From: Streptomyces formicae
GTDB lineage: Bacteria > Actinomycetota > Actinomycetes > Streptomycetales > Streptomycetaceae
Assembly: GCF_022647665.1 (NCBI RefSeq)
Contig: NZ_CP071872.1
Span: forward strand, 3,906,001 to 3,970,000
Direction: 5' to 3'
DNA: 64,000 bases
Numbering within the stretch: the first letter of the stretch is position 1; the number at the start of each line of letters is the position of its first letter. Position numbers and translations under genes: made by a program. The notes under the pieces were generated by a model. The model was not told where the DNA came from. It saw nothing but the letters and a program-made list of their open reading frames with translations, and did no database searches. Below are positions 19,393 to 29,399 of this stretch, piece after piece.

Positions 19393-21080
19393 TCAGTTCC
19401 GGCGCGTCTTCTCGGCGGCCATGGGCAGTTCCAGGCGGGGCCCGTGGAAGCGTTCGCGCAGGAGCCGGTCGTGCGTCACCACGACCAGCGTGCCGGTGTA
19501 GTGGGCCAGGGCAGCCTCGATCTCTTCCACCAGGGCGGGGGCCAGGTGGTTCGTCGGCTCGTCGAGCAGGAGCAGATCGAGTGGGCCGGCCGTCACGAGC
19601 CGGGCCAGTTCGAGCTTGCGGCGCTGCCCGACGGACAGGTTCCGTACGGGAACAGCGAGGTCGGCGGCGTGGAACAGGCCGAGCGCAAGGAGTGCGTCGG
19701 CGTGCTCGTCGGGCTGCCCCGCTCTGTCGGCCGCGAATGCCGCGAGCAGCGTTCGGGCATCGAAGGCGTCGTCGGGCGCGCTTTGCTGACGCAGGAATCC
19801 GACCCGGCGCGGTCGGCGCACGATACCGGCGTCAGGCGTCAGCTCCCCTGCCAGCAGCTGGAGAAGGGTGCTCTTGCCGGCGCCGTTGGGGCCGGTGACG
19901 AGGAGTCGGTCACCAGCGGCGAGTTTGAGGGACGGAACGTACAACCGCCCTTTGACCAGGACGTCTTCCAGGTGCACTGCCGCTGATGTCTCCTCGGTGG
20001 TCGGCGTGCCTTCGACGCGGCCTGTGAACCGCAGTGGCTGCGGAGGCGGCGGCACGGGGTGCTCCGTGAGCCGTCGCAACCGCTCGCGTGCGTTCCGGAT
20101 GCGGCTCTGTGCGCCGTGTGCCCGCGAGCGCGCTCGAAAGGCGCCGGCGCCGCTGAACGCCCACGGCCCCTTGCGGGGGATCTCGGCCAGCAGCCCGATA
20201 CCGGACTCGGCGAGGTGTTCCTGCCGGGCGACCTCATGGCGCCATTGCTCGTGCTCCCACACCCACCGGGCCCGGGCCGCCGCCTTGGCGGCGAGAAAGC
20301 CGGCGTATCCATTGCCGTAGCGCCGTATCGTGCGCTGATCGTGGTCCACTTCCAGGATGGTGTCGGTGACGCGTTCCAGGAACGTCCGATCGTGCGTGGC
20401 CACGATGACCGTGCCCCGATGACGGTGCAGATGTCCTTCGAGCCAGGCCACGGCCTCGTCGTCCAGATCGTTGGTCGGCTCGTCGAGCAGCAGCAGTTCG
20501 GGGCCGAGGCCAGGGTCGCGGCGAGCGCGAGCCTGGAGCGCTGCCCTCCGGAGAGGGTGCTCAGCACACGCTCCCGGTCCAGCGGCGCATGCTCGCCGAG
20601 CCGGCGCAGGCTCACCTCGACTCGGCGATCCGCTCCGTGCTCGCCCCGCGCTTCGAACTCGGCCACCAGTGCGGCGTAGTGCTCGAACTCGGCGGGGCCG
20701 GCCGTGCCCAGTGTGGCCTCGGCGACACGAATACGGTGCTCCAGGGCGCGCAGTTCGCCCAGTACGTGATCCACGGCATCGCCCACGCGCGCCGAACCGG
20801 GCAGATCGAGAGTCTGGCCGAGGTGGCCGGTCCCGCCCGGTGCGATGACGGTCAGGCTGCCGTTGTCGACAGGCTCCTGTCCTGCCAGCAGCCGCAGGAG
20901 CGTGGACTTCCCAGAGCCGTTGTCCCCGACGATCCCGACCTTCTCGCCCGGCCGGACAGTGAGAGAGACATGGTCCAGCACCACGCGGTCGCCGTAGCGC
21001 TTGGTCACCTCGGCAAGAGCGATCTGAGAGGTGGTGAGAGGAGAAGCAGTGACGGTGGTGCCGACGGAAGCTGGGTGCAA
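19393..21080 (-). CDS. ABC-F ribosome-protection type ATPase (apparent frameshift)
   Basis: Two ABC domains without membrane segments, as in ABC-F proteins that bind the ribosome and often give antibiotic resistance. Domain 1 has GDNGSGKST and LSGGQRSRLAL; domain 2 has GPNGAGKST, LSVGQRRKLEL and LLLLDEPTNHL; a basic helical linker lies between. Domain 1's Walker B is split: one frame ends ATLASAP and the other continues LLLLDEPTNDLDDEAVAWLEGH. Adding one base at the four-G run 20500-20503 restores a protein of about 560 residues. TTG 21080 is chosen because AAAGGA lies six bases upstream. It has its own promoter with a TetR-like operator and is convergent to the Dap cluster. Self-protection for that cluster is possible, but its target drug is unknown. 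Confidence 0.85.
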
Positions 21081-21153
21081 GAGCAGTCCTTTGCTGGGTG
21101 AACAGGATTGTGTGGCCAGCAGAAGGAGCACCAACTGCCGGCCGACGAACACG

Positions 21154-21182
21154 AAGTTAGACGATACGTTCCGTCTCGTCAA
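21154..21182 (-). promoter_or_regulatory. ABC-F promoter with TetR-like operator in the spacer
   Basis: On the minus strand TTGACG (21177-21182), a 17-base spacer and TAACTT (21154-21159) form a good promoter. The spacer and its edge (21160-21180) are a palindrome, GACGATACG-TTC-CGTCTCGTC, with nine-base arms and one mismatch pair. A dimeric TetR-type repressor bound there would block RNA polymerase directly. No tetR gene lies within the window next to it, so the regulator would act from elsewhere. Confidence 0.6.
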
Positions 21183-21357
21183 GGGATCGAGGTGGCTGCG
21201 CCCGACGCGGGAGTCGGCGCGGGTCTGATGGGCGTTCGGTGGAAGGGAGCGACCTGCCAGGTCGCCGAACAGGACGGTGTGGGTCGAGCCGAGCGCCCTC
21301 TGAGAACGCTGTGGGCGCGTTCTCCGCGCTTGCTGGCGACGTGCTCGCGGAAACCCG

Positions 21358-22695
21358 TCAGAAGCCCCGCGCAAGCTGCGCCGCCGGGCCGTCGGCGCAG
21401 CGCAGGTGGTCCGCCGTCACGGGAGCGCCTTCCGCGACGTTGCGGTCGTAGGTGACGGTCTTCACCGTGACGGCCTCCGAGCCGACGGCGACCTCGAAGG
21501 AGGAACCGCCGGAGGCCGGCCGCAGCCGTGCTCCGGGCAGGGCCGCGGCCAGCGTGGCCGCGTCCTCCTCGCGCCCGGCCGGGTACGTGATGACAGGCGG
21601 GCCCGCGGGCCGTACCGACGGGGCCGATGCCGAGGTGTCCGTGACGGCGAACTTGGTGCGCCGCAGCGCCTCGGCGACGACGGCGTCGTCGACACGGACG
21701 TCGATTCCCGCGGGGTTGGTCTCGGCACGCGTCTCCGGCACGGGCAGGATCCGGGTGTCACCGGTGACGGGGCGGTCGGCCCGCAGCGCGTTCCACAGCG
21801 CCCGCGACCGGGCCGCGTGCCACAGGAGCGTGGAGCCCACGCCGGGCACCCGGTGGTCGAAGTGCGACATCGGCACGGTCGTGAACTCCGTACGGTCCGC
21901 CGGGAGCCGGCCCAGCGACCAGCCGATGCGGACGAGATCGTCCAGGCCCGTGCCTTCGTCGGTGCGTACGGACGTGAGGAGCGTGCGTGCCGTGCGCGCG
22001 GCGCTCACGGGATCGGCGAGCGCCCCACGGACCGTCAGGTCCTCCAGCATCTCGGCGAGCAGCCGCTGCTGGCGGCGGACCCGGCCGAGATCGCCAGGAC
22101 GGTTGATGTGCCGGGCCCGGGCGTAGCGCAGTGCCCCGTTCCCGTCGAGGCGGTGCGTGCCCGTGGTGATGTCGAGGCCGGAGTTCTCGTCCTTGAGCGG
22201 CTTGTCCGTGCAGACGGTCGCACCGCCCAGGTTGTCGACGGTGCGCTCGAAGCCGGTGAAGCCGGTTTCGAGGTAGTGGTCGATGTGCAGGCCCGTGGCC
22301 TTCTCGACGGTGCGCACGGCCATCGGTCCCCGGCCGGCCTTGTACGCGCCGTTGATCTTGCCCCAGCGGGCCGGAGCGGTGGAGCCCTCCGGCGCCGCGT
22401 ACTCGACGTAGCTGTCGCGGGGGATGGAGACGACGCTCGCGCGCTGCTGGTCCTCGGAGAGATGCACCAGCATCATCACGTCGGTGCAGTCGCAGCCTTC
22501 GCCGCCCACGTGAAGGCGCCGCTTCTCGGCGGCCGACAGACCGGTACGGCTGTCGACGCCGACGATCAGGATGTTCGTGCCGCGGCTGCCGTCCCCGGCC
22601 GGCGGTTCGGCCGTGCCCGAGCCAGCCCGGGCACCGAGCCAGGGCAGGGAGACCAGGCTGGACAGCAGGGCCAGTCCGACAGTGAGACGGCGCAT
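21358..22695 (-). CDS. LytR-CpsA-Psr family cell-wall glycopolymer ligase
   Basis: Enzymes of this family transfer teichoic-acid-like or polysaccharide chains from a lipid carrier to peptidoglycan outside the membrane. The protein has an N-terminal membrane anchor (RRLTVGLALLSSLVSLPWLG) and then the LCP catalytic core: ILIVGVDSR, the CDCTDVMML segment with the metal Asp, VSIPRDSYVE with the pyrophosphate-binding Arg, and RYARARHINRPGDLGRVRRQQ with the conserved Arg residues. The C-terminal 130 residues fit a LytR_C domain (VRVDDAVVAEALRRTKF and a further repeat). The start is the ATG at 22695; a GTG directly before it is an alternative. The intergenic interval 21183-21357 holds nothing I recognise. 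Confidence 0.88.
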   Translation of the reverse strand: MRRLTVGLALLSSLVSLPWLGARAGSGTAEPPAGDGSRGTNILIVGVDSRTGLSAAEKRRLHVGGEGCDCTDVMMLVHLSEDQQRASVVSIPRDSYVEYAAPEGSTAPARWGKINGAYKAGRGPMAVRTVEKATGLHIDHYLETGFTGFERTVDNLGGATVCTDKPLKDENSGLDITTGTHRLDGNGALRYARARHINRPGDLGRVRRQQRLLAEMLEDLTVRGALADPVSAARTARTLLTSVRTDEGTGLDDLVRIGWSLGRLPADRTEFTTVPMSHFDHRVPGVGSTLLWHAARSRALWNALRADRPVTGDTRILPVPETRAETNPAGIDVRVDDAVVAEALRRTKFAVTDTSASAPSVRPAGPPVITYPAGREEDAATLAAALPGARLRPASGGSSFEVAVGSEAVTVKTVTYDRNVAEGAPVTADHLRCADGPAAQLARGF

Positions 22696-22763
22696 CACAC
22701 ACCCCTGGGGTGGACATCGGTGAGTGCGAGTGATCGTAGGAGGATCGAGCGCCGTCGATCATG

Positions 22764-24392
22764 CTATGGGCCGACCGGCGCGCCGTCGCGGCCGTAGTAG
22801 TCACCCACGTTGTCCAACGCGGGCCACGCCGTCCCGGCCGGTCCCCGCGCGAACGCCCGCAGGACGTTCGCCGTCACGGTGCGCGTGAAGTGTCCCGCGC
22901 GCCCGTCCAGCCCGTGGTTCACCCCGCGCCGGCCGGTACCGGTCGCCTCCAGCGCCTCGACCCAGCGCATCGTGCCCGTGGCGAAGAGTCCCGCGCCGCC
23001 GGGCAGCGAGCAGTAGGCCATGTCCGCATGCGAAAGGCGCCCTTTGCACACCACGGGGGAGTGCGCCAGGATCTCGACCGGCCGAGGCGTCGGACGCGTC
23101 GGGTCCACGCGGTCGAACTCGACGCCCACCAGGTGCGGGAAGGCATCACCTCGCCGCGCACCCGTGCCTTCCAGCAGCCAGTGCTCCGGACGGGAGACCA
23201 CGAGCGGCGCGTCCACCGGGTAGCCGGCGTAGAGCACTCCGAGCAGCGAGCTCTCCGGCTCGGGCACGGGACGGCGCCGGTAGTCGTTGGTCGGCGGCAA
23301 CCCGCGCCGGAAGCCGGGGTCCTCGGCGTAGTCCTCCTTGTAACAGACCACGATCCGGTCCGTGCCGAGCGCGGAGGGCTCGAAACGGACGCGGCGGTAG
23401 CAGCAGTTGGCGCCGAGGACGGCGAGGTTCGTCCCGCTGTCGCGCGCCGCTGCCACGTGCCGGCGCTGCTGCGGGCTCCAGTACTCGTCGTGTCCCGGCG
23501 ACAGCACCGCCGATGCCCCTGCGAGCAGCCGCGGCTCGCGGGCCACGTCCACTCCGGTGGCGTAGGCGAGCGGCAGACCCAGGCGCTCCGCCAGGGCGAC
23601 GAGCGGTGCTTCGTAGACCAGGTACTGGCCGGCGCCGTTACGGTTGAGGTACGGGCGGTCGAAGGACACGGCGAGCGACCGTGAGTCCTTCCTGCCGCTC
23701 CTGCCCCGGTACAGGTCGATGCCGCCCCACCTGTTGTACGCCTGCCAGGTGGCAACGGAGTTGACCACCAGCATCCGCCCCGCCGCCGAGGCCGAGCGGA
23801 GCGTGAGCGGTACGTACCGCTGGCCGGCCCGGTCCGCGGCGTCCAGCCGCAGCAGATAGCAGCCTTCCGGCCAGCCCGCCGTGTCCACCTGCGCCGTCCG
23901 CTTCCAGTCGCAGTACGCCGTCCTCGTCGCGGGCTCGACCCGCGCGGCGGGCTGGAGCAGGCCGGGCAGGAGGCCGGAGCGCCAGACGAGACGCGCCTTC
24001 GCGCCGCCGTACCAGCCCATCCTGTAGGCCGAGATCGTGTACGACGCCGCCGTCGTCGAGACACGCATCGCCACGGGCTCGCCCGGGCGGACGCTCGTGC
24101 GCTCGGCGAAGCCCTCGATCGCCCGCGGCGCGCCCGCGTGGACGATCCGCCAGTCGGGGCTTCCCGGCCTGGCGTTCTCGGCCCGTACGTCGAACGGCTG
24201 ATCGCCGGAGTGCGCCGGTGCGGGTGTTGGTGCCTGTGGCTGCGCCTGCGTCTCTGCCTCTGCTTCTGCCGGCGGGCGGCCCGGCCACGGGCCCGCCGGG
24301 ACGAGTGCGGCGGCCGCGAGCCCCAGGATCCGCCTGCGCTCGGGAAACGGCGGATCCGCCGTGGCGGCAGGGTCATCGTCGCGCTGAGTCAT
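22764..24392 (-). CDS. Exported N,N-dimethylformamidase large-subunit-like protein
   Basis: The 542-residue protein belongs to the group annotated as N,N-dimethylformamidase beta-subunit family domain proteins in actinobacteria: YRMGWYGGAKARLVW, SVATWQAYNRWGGIDLYRG, SFDRPYLNRNGAGQYLVYE, LSPGHDEYWSPQQRRHV, ANCCYRRVRFE and GLFATGTMRWVEAL. The N-terminus has a twin-arginine-like signal (RRRILGLAAAALVPAG) followed by an Ala/Glu/Gln/Pro linker, so it is probably exported folded by Tat. True dimethylformamidase uses a mononuclear iron site; whether this relative hydrolyses formamides is unknown. The ATG at 24392 has GAGGGA four bases upstream. It lies 68 bases from the LCP gene in the same direction. 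Confidence 0.75.
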   Translation of the reverse strand: MTQRDDDPAATADPPFPERRRILGLAAAALVPAGPWPGRPPAEAEAETQAQPQAPTPAPAHSGDQPFDVRAENARPGSPDWRIVHAGAPRAIEGFAERTSVRPGEPVAMRVSTTAASYTISAYRMGWYGGAKARLVWRSGLLPGLLQPAARVEPATRTAYCDWKRTAQVDTAGWPEGCYLLRLDAADRAGQRYVPLTLRSASAAGRMLVVNSVATWQAYNRWGGIDLYRGRSGRKDSRSLAVSFDRPYLNRNGAGQYLVYEAPLVALAERLGLPLAYATGVDVAREPRLLAGASAVLSPGHDEYWSPQQRRHVAAARDSGTNLAVLGANCCYRRVRFEPSALGTDRIVVCYKEDYAEDPGFRRGLPPTNDYRRRPVPEPESSLLGVLYAGYPVDAPLVVSRPEHWLLEGTGARRGDAFPHLVGVEFDRVDPTRPTPRPVEILAHSPVVCKGRLSHADMAYCSLPGGAGLFATGTMRWVEALEATGTGRRGVNHGLDGRAGHFTRTVTANVLRAFARGPAGTAWPALDNVGDYYGRDGAPVGP

Positions 24393-24890
24393 TGAGTCCC
24401 TCGGTCCTGCCGGTCGTGCACGCCCGCGCGTACGCCTCGTGTCCCGTTCGGTCCCCTCCCGTCCCCTCCCGTCCTGTTCAGGACATCTAAAGCGCCGAGC
24501 GGGCCACCACTTCGGAACCGCGCCGCGTGCGGCACACCAGAGCCGCTCGAGAGGCTGTGCCGCTCGTGTGCAGGGCCGTGGCCGTCGGCGTGGTGCCGGT
24601 GCTGCGACAAGGTCCCCGGAGCAGGGGAGCAGGGGAGCAGGGGAGCGGGGGAGCAGGGGAGCCGTGAGCGGGTCTCGCGGGGGCAACTCCGGCCGACATC
24701 AGGAGCGTTGTTTTGCCAGGTGCGGCCTTGCCGGCACCCGAGCGGCCACAGCAGAGCAGAAGTTGTCAGCATGATGCACTGGCCGCTGCAGCTTCGTGAC
24801 ACCGCAGCGGGACGCGTGTAGCTGGTACGCCGCCGGGGCGCCGGACGTGCGCCGTGGGCCCGGGCGCCCGGGGCCGGGGGCCTGGGGGCG
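24393..24890. other. Intergenic, no gene seen
   Basis: About 500 bases between the exported protein start and the SWIM gene stop. It contains an 8-bp tandem repeat listed separately; otherwise no coding frame with homology and no clear promoter motif. Confidence 0.4.
24619..24658 (+). repeat. Five tandem copies of an 8-bp unit
   Basis: GAGCAGGG repeated five times (fourth copy GAGCGGGG), in non-coding DNA. A slippage-type microsatellite with no obvious role. Confidence 0.7.
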
Positions 24891-26183
24891 TCAGCCCCCG
24901 GCGAGCGCCAACGCCGAGGCGGGGTCCGGCGCCGCGGGCCCGGCGGGGGCCCAGCCGCCGCCGGATCTGGCGTACGGCCACCAGCGCCCGTCAGGGCCCA
25001 CCCGCAGCTGTGCGTCCGCGCCCACGACCGTCCAGCGGCCCGCGCCCGCGCTCCGCAGCCGTGGCCGATCGCCCTCGTCCCAGCCCTCCGCCAGCTGCGC
25101 CTCCGCCCGGACGAGCGTCTCCTCGTCCGGAACCCGGCCGTCCTCCAGGACCGTGAGCGCCGCCGCCCCGCCGGAGCGCCAGGCGCGGACCGCGAGGCCG
25201 AGGCCGGACCGCGTACGTCCCGAGCCCGCCGCCAGCCGCGCAGCGACCGCCGCCGTGAGCCGGGCGCCGTCGTCCCCGGCCGACGCGGCCAGCCGCACCG
25301 CGTCCTGGCGCACGGCCAGCTCTGGCTCCACGGGCCGCCGTTCATGCCCGGCAGCCAGCGCCTCCGCAAGCATCCGGTGCGCCCGAACCGCCGCGTCCGC
25401 CGCCAGGAACTCCAGGGCGTCCGGGTCCACGCCCGGCGCCGGGGCCGTTTCCGTGTCGAGCGACGGCGGCATCCCCGGCTCCGCCGGCAGCGGCGGCGGC
25501 TCCGGCAGCGCCGGCAGGATCCCCGCCGCGGCGAACGCCTCGTCGGCGCGTACGCCATCGGACACCGGAGCGGACGGTTCCGCGCGCGCGGCGCTGCGCA
25601 CCTGGAGCTCGTCGAGGAGCCGCCGCTCCCCGCGGCCGCGCAACAGCAGCAGCACGAACGGGTCGTGGTCCAGCAGCCGCGCCACCTGGTAGCTCAGCGC
25701 GGCCGTGTGCGGACACAGGTCCCACGCCTCGCAGGAGCACGTCGGCTCCAGGTCCCCGATGCCCGGCAGCAGTCCGGCCCCGGCATCCGCCGCGTCCTCG
25801 ACGAGGTGCGGCGGCATCTCCCGGTCCAGCAGCGCCGCGATGTGGCCCGCCCGGTCCACCGCCATGTCCAGGAAGCGATCCCAGGCGTCGCCCGTCAGCT
25901 CCGGCAGCAGGACGTCGCTGCGGTACGCCGTGCCGTCCCGGTCCCGCACCACCGCCGTGATTCGGCCGGGGCGCACGGACACCGCCCCGACCGCCCCGGC
26001 GCGCGCCTGCCTGCGACCCTGCTTGAGCTGCTCGGAGTCGAGCGCCGAGTCCTCCAGCGCCCGCAGCCATGCCTGCCCCCACCAGGTCCGCGCGAAGCCC
26101 CGCCCTTTGGCGGGTGGCAGCGCGGCGAACGTCCGCTCGCCCTCGCCCTCGCCTTCGTACGCGTATGCGTCGTCACCTGTCAT
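24891..26183 (-). CDS. SWIM zinc-finger protein partner of the SNF2 helicase
   Basis: The 430-residue protein contains a SWIM finger, CSCEAWDLCPHT (C-x-C, then C-x-H), at about residue 150, after the conserved N-terminal segments FARTWWGQAWLRALED and GAVGAVSVRPGRITAVVRD seen in Streptomyces SWIM proteins. SWIM fingers bind DNA or protein. The C-terminal half is Ala/Arg-rich and ends in short beta segments (WTVVGADAQLRVGPDGRWWPYA). Its ATG overlaps the stop of the SNF2 gene, so the two are translationally coupled and probably act as one complex, a widely conserved actinobacterial arrangement. The exact DNA process is not known. Confidence 0.85.
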   Translation of the reverse strand: MTGDDAYAYEGEGEGERTFAALPPAKGRGFARTWWGQAWLRALEDSALDSEQLKQGRRQARAGAVGAVSVRPGRITAVVRDRDGTAYRSDVLLPELTGDAWDRFLDMAVDRAGHIAALLDREMPPHLVEDAADAGAGLLPGIGDLEPTCSCEAWDLCPHTAALSYQVARLLDHDPFVLLLLRGRGERRLLDELQVRSAARAEPSAPVSDGVRADEAFAAAGILPALPEPPPLPAEPGMPPSLDTETAPAPGVDPDALEFLAADAAVRAHRMLAEALAAGHERRPVEPELAVRQDAVRLAASAGDDGARLTAAVAARLAAGSGRTRSGLGLAVRAWRSGGAAALTVLEDGRVPDEETLVRAEAQLAEGWDEGDRPRLRSAGAGRWTVVGADAQLRVGPDGRWWPYARSGGGWAPAGPAAPDPASALALAGG

Positions 26184-29100
26184 CGTGCGTCGCCCCCTCG
26201 CAGCTCCACCAGATCCGCCAGTTCGGCGTCGGTCAATTCGGTCAGCGCCGCCTCGCCGGAGCCGAGCACCGCGTCCGCGAGCTCCCGCTTGCGCTCCAGC
26301 ATGGCCGCGATGCGGTCCTCGATCGTGCCCTCGGCGATGAGCCGGTGGACCTGCACGGGCTCGGTCTGGCCGATGCGGTACGCCCGGTCGGTGGCCTGCG
26401 CCTCGACGGCCGGGTTCCACCAGCGGTCGTAGTGCACGACGTGACCGGCCCTGGTCAGGTTCAGACCGGTGCCCGCCGCCTTGAGCGAGAGCAGGAACAC
26501 CGGTACGTCACCGTCCTGGAAGCGCCGCACCATCGCCTCCCGCTGCGCCACCGGCGTGCCGCCGTGCAGGAACTGCGTACGTACCCCGCGCGCCGCCAGG
26601 TGCCGCTCCAGCAGCCGCGCCATCTGCACGTACTGGGTGAACAGGAGCACGCTCGCACCCTCGGCCAGGATCGTGTCGAGGAGTTCGTCGAGCAGCTCCA
26701 GCTTGCCCGAGCGGCCCGCGATCCTCGGCGTGTCCTCTTTCAGGTACTGCGCCGGGTGGTTGCAGATCAGTTTGAGCGCGGTCAGCAGCTTCATCACGAG
26801 ACCGCGCCGCTCCATGCCGTCGGCCGCGGCGATCGCGGCCATCGTCTCGCGCACCACCGCCTCGTACAGTCCGGTCTGCTCGACGGTGAGCGCGACGGTG
26901 CGGTCGGTCTCGGTCTTCGGCGGCAGTTCGGGCGCGATGCCCGGGTCGGACTTGCGGCGGCGCAGCAGGAACGGCCGTACGAGCGCGGCGAGTCGCTCGG
27001 CCGCCGCCGGGTCCGCGCCGCCCTCCACGGCCTGTGCGTACCGGGTCCGGAAGGTGCCGAGCCGGCCGAGCAGCCCGGGCGTCGTCCAGTCGAGGATCGC
27101 CCACAGCTCGGACAGATTGTTCTCGACGGGCGTGCCGGTCAGGGCCACCCGCGCCTTCGCGCCGATCGTGCGCAACTGCTTCGCGGTCTCCGCGTACGGG
27201 TTCTTGACGTGCTGCGCCTCGTCGGCGACGACCATGCCCCACGCCGCACCGGCGAGTCGCGCGGCGTCGAGGCGCATCGTTCCGTAGGTGGTCAGGACGA
27301 ACTCCCCGTCCGCCAGGCCGTCGAGACTGCGCGTCCCGCCGTGGAAGCGCCGCACGGGCGTGCCGGGTGCGAACTTCTCGATCTCCCGCTGCCAGTTGCC
27401 CATCAGCGAGGTCGGACAGACGACGAGAGTCGGCCCGGCGGCCGACTCGTCGCTCTGGCGGTGCAGATGGAGGGCGATCAGCGTGATCGTCTTGCCGAGG
27501 CCCATGTCGTCGGCGAGACAGCCGCCGAGGCCGAGAGAGGTCATCCGGTGCAGCCAGTTGAGCCCGCGCAGCTGGTAGTCGCGCAGGGTAGCGGCGAGCG
27601 CCGGAGGCTGACCGACCGTCGGCGCCCCGCCCTCCGGCTCGGCGATCCGCTCGCGCAACCGCTCCAGCCAGCCGGACGCCCGGACCTCGACACGCCGGCC
27701 ATCGACATCGGTGGAGCCGGTCAGCACGGCCCCGAGGGCGTCGACCGGGGTGACCTTGTGGTCCTGGCTCGCGCGGGCGCGGCGCACGTCCTCCGGGTCG
27801 ATCAGCACCCATTGGTCGCGCAGCCGCACCACGGGCCTGGCGGCCTCGGCCAGCCGGTCCAGCTCCTCGCGGCTCAGTCGCTGGTCGCCCAGTGCGAACC
27901 GCCAGTTGAAGGCGAGCAGGGCGTCCGCGGACAGGAACGAGGGCAGCCCGGAGCCTGACGGGTCCGCGGCCGATGCGTCCGGACCTGCCGACCCGGCCGC
28001 GGATCCGGCCGCAGGCCCGTCGGCCGGCTCGTCCGGGGGCCGATCACGGCGCGTGCCGTCAGCCTGGTGGTCAGCTCCCGCGGCCAGTGCACCTCTACAC
28101 CCGTCGCGGCGAGCGCCCGCGATGCCTCGCCCAGCAGTTCGGTGACTTCCTCGTCGGCGAGTTCGACCGCGTCCGGCACCGCCGCCGAGAGGAGCGGGGT
28201 GAGGGGCGCCCAGGCGCGTGCCGCCCGGCGCAGCGCCAGCAGCGCGTCCATGCGGGCGCGCGGCCCGAAGGCGGCGTCCTGCCCGGCGGCCCACACGGTC
28301 GCGGTGTCCGCGACGAGCGCCGGGTCGCCGACGCTGTGCATCTGCAGTACGGCCCGGAAGGACGGCGTGTCGGCCGCGCCGCCGGTGAGGCCCAGCACCT
28401 CGACGCGCAGGGACAGCCGTACGCCCGCGTCGAGTCCGGCCGCCACGTCCTGGGCCCAGGCGCGGGCCTCCGGCAGCACCCGCGGCTCGTCGGCGGCGAA
28501 CGCGCCGGAGCCCGCCGCGAGCGGTGCGGCCGGGGTGCGCGGCAGCCCGTCGGCGACGGCGTCCAGGAACGCGCGCAGCAGCCGTTCGGGTCCCGGCAGC
28601 AGCAGCGGCTCCGCGGTGGCGTCGAGCGGGACGGCGTGGGCCGTGGGCGGCATGGCGGCCGCGAGCGTGCGGATCCGGTCCAGGTCCTCCGCGGACAGCG
28701 GCCCGACCCGCCAGGCGTCGTGGTCGGTCGCGGTCAGTCCGGGCAGCAGCAGGCCCCGGGCGGCGAGTTGGAGTGCGAGGACGGCGGCGGCGCCCCAGAA
28801 CCCCGTGGCGGGGGATGCGTCCTCGGACACCCGCACCCGGGTCAGGACCGGCAGCGCGTCCCGTACGGGCAGCAGCCGGGCCCGTACGACATGGGTCCGG
28901 GCGCCGCCGTGGGCGCCGGCCGCGGCGACGGTCAGGTCCGAGAGCGCGTCGTCGCCGCCGGGGCCGGCCGGCGGCCCGGCCCCGGCGGGGTGCCAGAACG
29001 CGATGCGGCCCGTGCGGGGCGGGTCCCCGGGCAGGAAGACCGCGGAGCAGAGGGCGAGTCCGGAGATCTCGGAGGGCGTTGCAGCGGGAAGCGTGGGCAC
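26180..29100 (-). CDS. SNF2-family DEAD/DEAH ATPase (apparent frameshift)
   Basis: The C-terminal 500 residues hold all SNF2 motifs: DDMGLGKTITLIAL (Walker A), VVCPTSLMGNW, VVADEAQHVKNP (DEAQ box), LTGTPVENNLSELW, FTQYVQMARLLERHL, SLKAAGTGLNL and RAYRIGQ with the arginine finger. The N-terminal 350 residues (SNF2-associated region) are read in another frame beginning near GTG 29100 (MPTLPAATPSEISGLAL) up to TARAVIGP; adding one base to the five-G run at 28035-28039 joins it to PDEPADGP and the helicase. The long Arg-rich N-terminus of the other frame is a shadow. The product is a DNA translocase working with the coupled SWIM protein. The start is uncertain. Confidence 0.85.
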
Positions 29101-29399
29101 AGCGATGGCGCATTCCTCAAATTTGACTACTGCGGGCCGGAGCGGCCGAGGGTACCTCATGCGGCGTTCGCGAAGGGAGCGCCGCCGGGGTGACTCGCAT
29201 CACTCGGAAGTGCATGCGGTGCCCGGGGGTGCGGTCGGCACCACCACGGGCCACCGGGAATCCCCCCATCGTTCCGGGGTGGTGGCGCCATGGCCGCGAA
29301 GGGGGCCGGATCCGTACGTTTCTTCAGGTCAGAGCAGTCTCGGGGGTCGAGCGCGCCGACGGCGCAACCGGCCGAGACACACGGAGACCGGAGACCTTC

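Noticed and set aside
27874..29160. Second long minus-strand frame overlapping the SNF2 helicase as a separate gene
   Set aside because: It is the N-terminal half of the same helicase; one missing base at 28035-28039 separates the frames. The other frame is Arg/Pro-rich over this stretch and clearly non-coding.
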